Assembly (NCBI GenBank): GCA_003509785.1
Contig: DOMY01000241.1
Span: forward strand, 1 to 8,863
Direction of reading: 5' to 3'
DNA from: Gemmobacter sp.
GTDB taxonomy: Bacteria; Pseudomonadota; Alphaproteobacteria; Rhodobacterales; Rhodobacteraceae
Length of the DNA stretch: 8,863 bases
The notes below the pieces were generated by a model. It searched no databases, had not been told where the DNA came from, and saw only the letters and a list, made by a program, of their open reading frames with translations. This document shows positions 5,967 to 8,863 of this stretch, one piece after another (within the stretch, counting starts at the first letter, position 1; each line of letters opens with the position of its first letter). The translations under genes and the position numbers were made by a program.

Positions 5967-6016
5967 CTTCCTTTCGGGCAACAATCCTCCTAGCCTCGTC
6001 GCAAAGCCCGAGGAAG
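5967..6016 (+). promoter_or_regulatory. Stem-loop masking the ribosome binding site of the GGT-like gene
   Basis: CTTCCT (5967-5972) and CGGGC (5975-5979), separated by a two-base TT bulge, are complementary to GCCCGAGGAAG at 6006-6016. The right arm contains the Shine-Dalgarno GAGGA just before the ATG at 6019. The 26-base loop also contains CCTCCT (5986-5991) and CCTCG (5994-5998), which could pair with the same site. The pairing is seen directly; a role in translational control is inference. Confidence 0.5.
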
Positions 6017-6018
6017 AC

Positions 6019-7596
6019 ATGCGCAATTTCGAACTGCCCGGCCGCTCTGCGGTCTTTGCCCGCAACGGTATGTGCGCCACATCGCACCCGCTGGCCGCCA
6101 AGGTCGCCGTGGATATCCTGCAGGCGGGCGGCAATGCCGCCGATGCGGCGGTGGCGGGCGCGATCCTGCTGGGCATCTGCGAACCGCAGATGAGCGGGAT
6201 TGGCGGCGATTGCTTCATCCTGCTGAAACCCGCGGGCGAAGACCGGGTGATCGGCCTCAATGGCTCTGGCACGGCGCCTGCGGCACTTTCTGCCGATGCC
6301 CTGCGCGCCAAGGGCCTTGCGGCCATGCCCATCTACGGCATCGACACCGTCACCCTGCCCGGCGCCATGGATGCCTTTTGCCGTCTGAACGCCGATTGGG
6401 GCCGTGCGCCCCTGGCCGATCTGCTGGCCCCCGCCATCCGCTATGCCGAAGAAGGCGTGCCCATCGCGCCCCGCGTCGCGCGGGATTGGGCCGAAGATGC
6501 GGGCGTGCTGCAGGGCGATGCCCGCCGGTTCTATCTGCAGGATGGTCAGGCGCCGCGCATCGGCCAGATCTTCCGCGCCCCCGGCCAGGCCGAGGTGCTG
6601 CGCCGTGTGGCCGCCGAAGGCCGCGCCGGGTTTTACGAAGGTGCGGTGGCCGCAGATATGGTCGCCTCGCTGCAGGCCATGGGCGGCTGCCACACCGCGC
6701 AGGATTTTGCGGATACCCGCAGCTTCTACACCGATCCGGTTTCGGCCCCCTATCATGGCATCGAACTGGTGGAACATCCGCCCAACGGGCAGGGCGCCAC
6801 GGCATTGCTGCTGCTCAACATCCTGAAACATTTCGATATTGCATCCCTTGATCCCTTCGGCGCCCCGCGCGCCCATCTGGAGGCAGAGGCGTCAAAGCTG
6901 GCCTATGACGCGCGAAACCGCTTTCTGGCCGATCCCGATCACACCGCCCGGCTGGCCCATATGCTGGCCCCCGAAACCGCCGCACAGCTGGCCGCGCTGA
7001 TCAACCCGCGTCAGGCCATGCCCGCCGCCGCCCCACTGACCGAAGCTGTGCACCGCGACACTGTCTATATCACCGTGGTCGATGGCGCCGGGATGGCGGT
7101 CTCGCTGATCTATTCGATCTTCTGGGGCTTTGGCGCGGGCCTTGCCTCGGCACAGTTCGGCATCAATTTCCAGAACCGCGGCGCGGGCTTCAGCCTGACC
7201 CCCGGCCATCCGAACGAAGCCGCGGGCGGCAAGCGGCCGATGCACACCATCATCCCCGGCATGGTGAAACAGGCGGGGCGCGTGGTCATGCCCTTTGGCG
7301 TCATGGGCGGCGCATATCAGCCCTGCGGCCATGCCCGTTTCGTGACCAATCTGGTGGATTTCGGCATGGATCTGCAAAGCGCGGTCGATGCCCCGCGCTG
7401 TTTCCCCGCGCCGGACGGGCTGAAGGTGGAAAGCGGCTATGCCGAAGGGGTAAAGGCCGAACTGGCCGCGCTGGGCCACAAGGTGATCGCCCCGGAAGAG
7501 CCGATCGGCGGCGCACAGGCCATCTGGATGCACCCTGATGGCGTGCTGGAGGGCGCGTCCGATCCCCGCAAGGACGGTTGCGCGCTGGGCTATTAA
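6019..7596 (+). CDS. Gamma-glutamyltransferase family Ntn-hydrolase (YwrD-like, cytoplasmic)
   Basis: A 525-residue protein of the GGT family, whose members self-cleave before a threonine that becomes the nucleophile of the small subunit. The N-terminal block runs from CATSHPLAAKVAVDILQAGG through NAADAAVAGAILLGICEPQM to SGIGGDCFILL. The predicted cleavage and catalytic residue is Thr348 in HRDTVYITVVDGAGMAVS, and GGKRPMHTIIP and PFGVMGGAYQPCGH follow. The last motif resembles YwrD-type proteins. The DxRE-type motif carrying the arginine that binds the gamma-glutamyl carboxylate in classic GGT is replaced by NGSGTAP (81-87), and no signal peptide is present. A cytoplasmic hydrolase or acylase with another substrate is therefore possible. 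The ATG at 6019 was chosen over an in-frame GTG at 5953 because GAGGA (6010-6014) precedes it and homology begins there. Its stop shares TTAA with the convergent hspQ stop. Confidence 0.88.
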   Translation: MRNFELPGRSAVFARNGMCATSHPLAAKVAVDILQAGGNAADAAVAGAILLGICEPQMSGIGGDCFILLKPAGEDRVIGLNGSGTAPAALSADALRAKGLAAMPIYGIDTVTLPGAMDAFCRLNADWGRAPLADLLAPAIRYAEEGVPIAPRVARDWAEDAGVLQGDARRFYLQDGQAPRIGQIFRAPGQAEVLRRVAAEGRAGFYEGAVAADMVASLQAMGGCHTAQDFADTRSFYTDPVSAPYHGIELVEHPPNGQGATALLLLNILKHFDIASLDPFGAPRAHLEAEASKLAYDARNRFLADPDHTARLAHMLAPETAAQLAALINPRQAMPAAAPLTEAVHRDTVYITVVDGAGMAVSLIYSIFWGFGAGLASAQFGINFQNRGAGFSLTPGHPNEAAGGKRPMHTIIPGMVKQAGRVVMPFGVMGGAYQPCGHARFVTNLVDFGMDLQSAVDAPRCFPAPDGLKVESGYAEGVKAELAALGHKVIAPEEPIGGAQAIWMHPDGVLEGASDPRKDGCALGY

Positions 7597-7919
7597 TTCA
7601 ACTGGAACTGCAGGGGGTAGCGGCCATCTTCAAAGTCACCGAACAGATCCTGCAGATCCGGGTGATCCACCGGCTCTCCGGTATCATCCGGCACCAGATT
7701 CTGTTCTGAGACATAGGCGACGTAATAGCTTTGGTCGTTTTCGGCCAGCAGGTGGTAGAACGGCTGATCGCGTTCGGGTCGGCTGTCTTCGGGGATGGCG
7801 GCATACCATTCCTCCGTGTTCGAAAACATGGCATCGACATCGAAGACGACGCCACGAAACGGGTGCTTGCGATGACGCAGCACCTGTCCCAGATGATATT
7901 TCGCTTCGGCCTTGAGCAT
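7593..7919 (-). CDS. hspQ: Heat shock protein HspQ (YccV-like)
   Basis: A 108-residue protein, close to E. coli HspQ (105). HspQ binds hemimethylated DNA in vitro and acts as a specificity-enhancing factor for Lon and in proteostasis during heat stress. The typical blocks are KYHLGQVLRHRKHPFRGVVF (about 7-26), DVDAMFSNTEEWYAAIPEDS, PERDQPFYHLLAEND and YVAYVSEQNLVPDDTGEPV with HPDLQDLF. The ATG at 7919 is preferred over an in-frame GTG at 7934: homology starts there, and the GGGGGA (complement of 7925-7930) sits at a usable distance, though it is not an ideal ribosome binding site. It is monocistronic and convergent with the GGT-like gene, overlapping it by four bases in a shared TTAA. It diverges from the SLT lipoprotein gene. 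Confidence 0.92.
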   Translation of the reverse strand: MLKAEAKYHLGQVLRHRKHPFRGVVFDVDAMFSNTEEWYAAIPEDSRPERDQPFYHLLAENDQSYYVAYVSEQNLVPDDTGEPVDHPDLQDLFGDFEDGRYPLQFQLN

Positions 7920-7939
7920 GTCACAATCCCCCACTCATC

Positions 7940-7968
7940 TAAATACTCCCGGTCAGGGCAAAGGTCTA
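7940..7968 (-). promoter_or_regulatory. Candidate promoter of hspQ
   Basis: On the minus strand TAGACC (complement of 7963-7968) and TATTTA (complement of 7940-7945) are separated by 17 bases. The -35 matches TTGACA at four positions and the -10 matches TATAAT at three. No clear heat-shock sigma factor box is visible, so regulation cannot be read off. Confidence 0.3.
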
Positions 7969-8084
7969 CCGGAGCGGCGGGGTCTGACAGAAACAGTCTG
8001 TGCCGTCGAGTCCGACAGTGCAGGGCCGCCGGCTCGCGGATTTCTGATCGGGCGCGGCAAGGCACCCCATTTCCCCGCCCTGCA

Positions 8085-8113
8085 TTTTCGCCTATGCTGT
8101 CACAAAATATAAA
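8085..8113 (+). promoter_or_regulatory. Candidate promoter of the SLT lipoprotein gene
   Basis: TATAAA at 8108-8113 matches five of six -10 positions, with a poor -35 (TTTTCG, 8085-8090) at 17-base spacing. Transcription from it would start at about 8120, on the ribosome binding site. TATGCT at 8093-8098 is an alternative -10 that gives a more usual leader of about 24 bases. The 209-base gap between hspQ and this gene holds nothing else recognisable except two near-identical nonamers at 7982-7990 and 8010-8018. Confidence 0.3.
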
Positions 8114-8128
8114 AGTCGTGAGGGGCAG

Positions 8129-8713
8129 ATGAGCAGACTTCTCCTTGCGTCGATCCTCTTGTTGCTCCTCGCTTCGTGCGGGGGGGGCAAGTTTTCGGCG
8201 CCCCGCAATCTGGAAGATGCCTGCGCCATCGTCAGCGAACGGCCAGAGTATTGGCGCGCGATGAAGGACACCGAACGCCGCTGGGGTGTTCCGATCCATG
8301 TGCAGATGGCAACCATCCATCAGGAAAGCAAATTCATCGGCAACGCCCGTACGCCGCACCGCTATGCCCTTGGAATCATTCCGATGGGGCGGCAAAGCAC
8401 GGCCTATGGCTACAGCCAGGCGCTGGATGGCACCTGGGAGGAATACCAGCAGGAAACCCGCAACCGCAGTGCGCGGCGTGACCGCATCTCAGATGCGACG
8501 GATTTCATGGGCTGGTATATGGATGGCAGCACGAAGGGGCTTGGCATCTCCAAATGGGATGCGCGGGCACAATATCTTGCGTATCACGAAGGGCGCACCG
8601 GCTATGTGCGGGGCAGCTACAATGCCAAAAGCTGGCTTGTGGATGTCGCCGACCGGGTGCAGCGCCGGTCGGAAACCTATCGTGCCCAGCTGTCGGCCTG
8701 CGGGCGGATCTGA
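8129..8713 (+). CDS. Lytic-transglycosylase-like (SLT domain) lipoprotein
   Basis: A 194-residue protein with a lipoprotein signal: Arg3, a Leu-rich hydrophobic stretch, and the lipobox LLASC with Cys17 as the predicted lipidated residue. After a short Gly/Lys linker comes an SLT-type fold: WGVPIHVQMATIHQESKFIG (52-71), with Glu66 the candidate catalytic acid, then AYGYSQALDGTWEEYQ, TDFMGWYMDGS and QYLAYHEGRTGYVRGSYN. Lytic transglycosylases cleave peptidoglycan between MurNAc and GlcNAc, forming 1,6-anhydro ends. The catalytic assignment rests on position and the ES motif only. The ATG at 8129 follows GAGGGG at 8120-8125. The lipid-anchored Cys is followed by Gly-Gly-Gly encoded by eight consecutive G's. 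Residue 18 is Gly rather than Asp, so outer-membrane sorting is expected. Its stop is six bases from that of the convergent LolA-like gene. Confidence 0.82.
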   Translation: MSRLLLASILLLLLASCGGGKFSAPRNLEDACAIVSERPEYWRAMKDTERRWGVPIHVQMATIHQESKFIGNARTPHRYALGIIPMGRQSTAYGYSQALDGTWEEYQQETRNRSARRDRISDATDFMGWYMDGSTKGLGISKWDARAQYLAYHEGRTGYVRGSYNAKSWLVDVADRVQRRSETYRAQLSACGRI

Positions 8714-8732
8714 ACCGGCTTAACGCCGGTTC
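8712..8732. terminator. Hairpin between convergent SLT lipoprotein and LolA-like genes
   Basis: GAACCGGC (8712-8719) and GCCGGTTC (8725-8732) form a perfect eight-base-pair stem with a five-base loop, TTAAC. It starts inside the stop codon of the SLT gene and covers the stop and last three sense codons of the convergent gene. No T tract follows on either strand, so it would be an atypical or factor-assisted bidirectional terminator, or an RNA 3'-end stabiliser. Confidence 0.5.
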
Positions 8733-8863
8733 GATTCGGCGGTGATGCTGAACAGGCTGGCCGGATAGCCTTTACCTTTCGCCATTTCACCAAGAATAAC
8801 AGTGGTTTGCCCACCGCTGTCATCGGTGATGACCCATTGGCGCAGCTCGACCGGCTTGGCAGA
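8720..8863 (-). CDS. lolA: C-terminal end of a LolA-like outer-membrane lipoprotein carrier protein (5'-truncated by window edge)
   Basis: Reading the minus strand from the right edge gives 47 residues ending at TAA (complement of 8720-8722). The segment KPVELRQWVITDDSGGQTTV, then ILGEMAKGKGYPASLFSI, resembles the C-terminal beta strands of LolA-family periplasmic chaperones. In those, a strand with LRQW-V-TD is followed by a TTV strand and an SLFSI-type end. LolA carries outer-membrane lipoproteins across the periplasm from LolCDE to LolB. Only the tail is visible, so signal peptide and overall length cannot be checked. Other LolA-fold proteins (DUF4292 or RseB-like) are less likely. The neighbouring gene on the other strand encodes a predicted lipoprotein, a possible client, but that link is inference. 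Confidence 0.6.
   Translation of the reverse strand, partial: SAKPVELRQWVITDDSGGQTTVILGEMAKGKGYPASLFSITAESNRR

Noticed and set aside
5953..6018. N-terminal extension of the GGT-like protein from an in-frame GTG
   Set aside because: It has no Shine-Dalgarno, lies inside a stem-loop, and the 22 residues do not match the family. GAGGA before 6019 explains the start.
5791..6876. A 361-codon minus-strand open frame
   Set aside because: It is antisense to the HATPase end, the leader and the first half of the GGT-like gene. The composition is of shadow type and there is no convincing start or family resemblance.
7982..8000. Mirror repeat GTCTGACA-GAA-ACAGTCTG
   Set aside because: It is a mirror, not an inverted, repeat, so it cannot form a hairpin. 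It is not a homopurine tract, so triplex DNA is unlikely; it is probably chance.

Overview
The window is compact, very GC-rich chromosomal DNA with G/C-dominated third codon positions. The gene content (YqjD/YqjE-type pair, RluA, GlpR-type regulator, free methionine-R-sulfoxide reductase, HspQ, a LolA-like tail) suggests an alphaproteobacterium, most likely Rhodobacteraceae. That placement is inferred from protein character, not from a marker gene. I see no rRNA, tRNA, CRISPR array, insertion sequence or phage module. It reads as ordinary core chromosome.

Layout. (1) 2-880, plus: the unidentified C-terminal end of a gene, then a DUF883 (ElaB/YqjD-type) membrane-anchored protein overlapping by one base a YqjE-like holin-superfamily membrane protein. 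(2) 884-3060, minus: a tight operon read LysE/RhtB exporter, homocysteine S-methyltransferase, RluA pseudouridine synthase. (3) 3153-3590, plus: a small VOC-fold protein, overlapping tail-to-tail a GlpR/DeoR regulator (3575-4348, minus, TTG start). Upstream of the regulator on the same strand is msrC (4437-4895). (4) 5030-5840, plus: an RsbV/RsbW-like pair (STAS antagonist plus HATPase kinase) with overlapping genes. (5) 5841-6018: a leader with two consecutive stem-loops, the second masking the ribosome binding site of a cytoplasmic YwrD-like gamma-glutamyltransferase-family enzyme (6019-7596). (6) 7593-7919, minus: hspQ, sharing a TTAA with the stop codon of the previous gene. (7) 8129-8713, plus: a lytic-transglycosylase-like lipoprotein, facing the C-terminal end of a LolA-like gene (8720-8863, minus) across a hairpin.

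Functional links. The YqjD/YqjE pair, the SLT lipoprotein and LolA belong to the cell envelope. HspQ and MsrC belong to stress and repair. The STAS/HATPase pair is a partner-switching module whose phosphatase and target are not in the window. The methyltransferase, LysE exporter and MsrC all touch methionine or amino-acid metabolism, but they are not one transcription unit. All four convergent junctions have almost no spacer.

I found no clearly new multi-gene system. The items most worth checking are the structured leader of the GGT-like gene, the missing substrate-binding arginine motif in that enzyme, the orphan partner-switching pair, and a G8 tract directly after the lipobox cysteine codon of the SLT lipoprotein.
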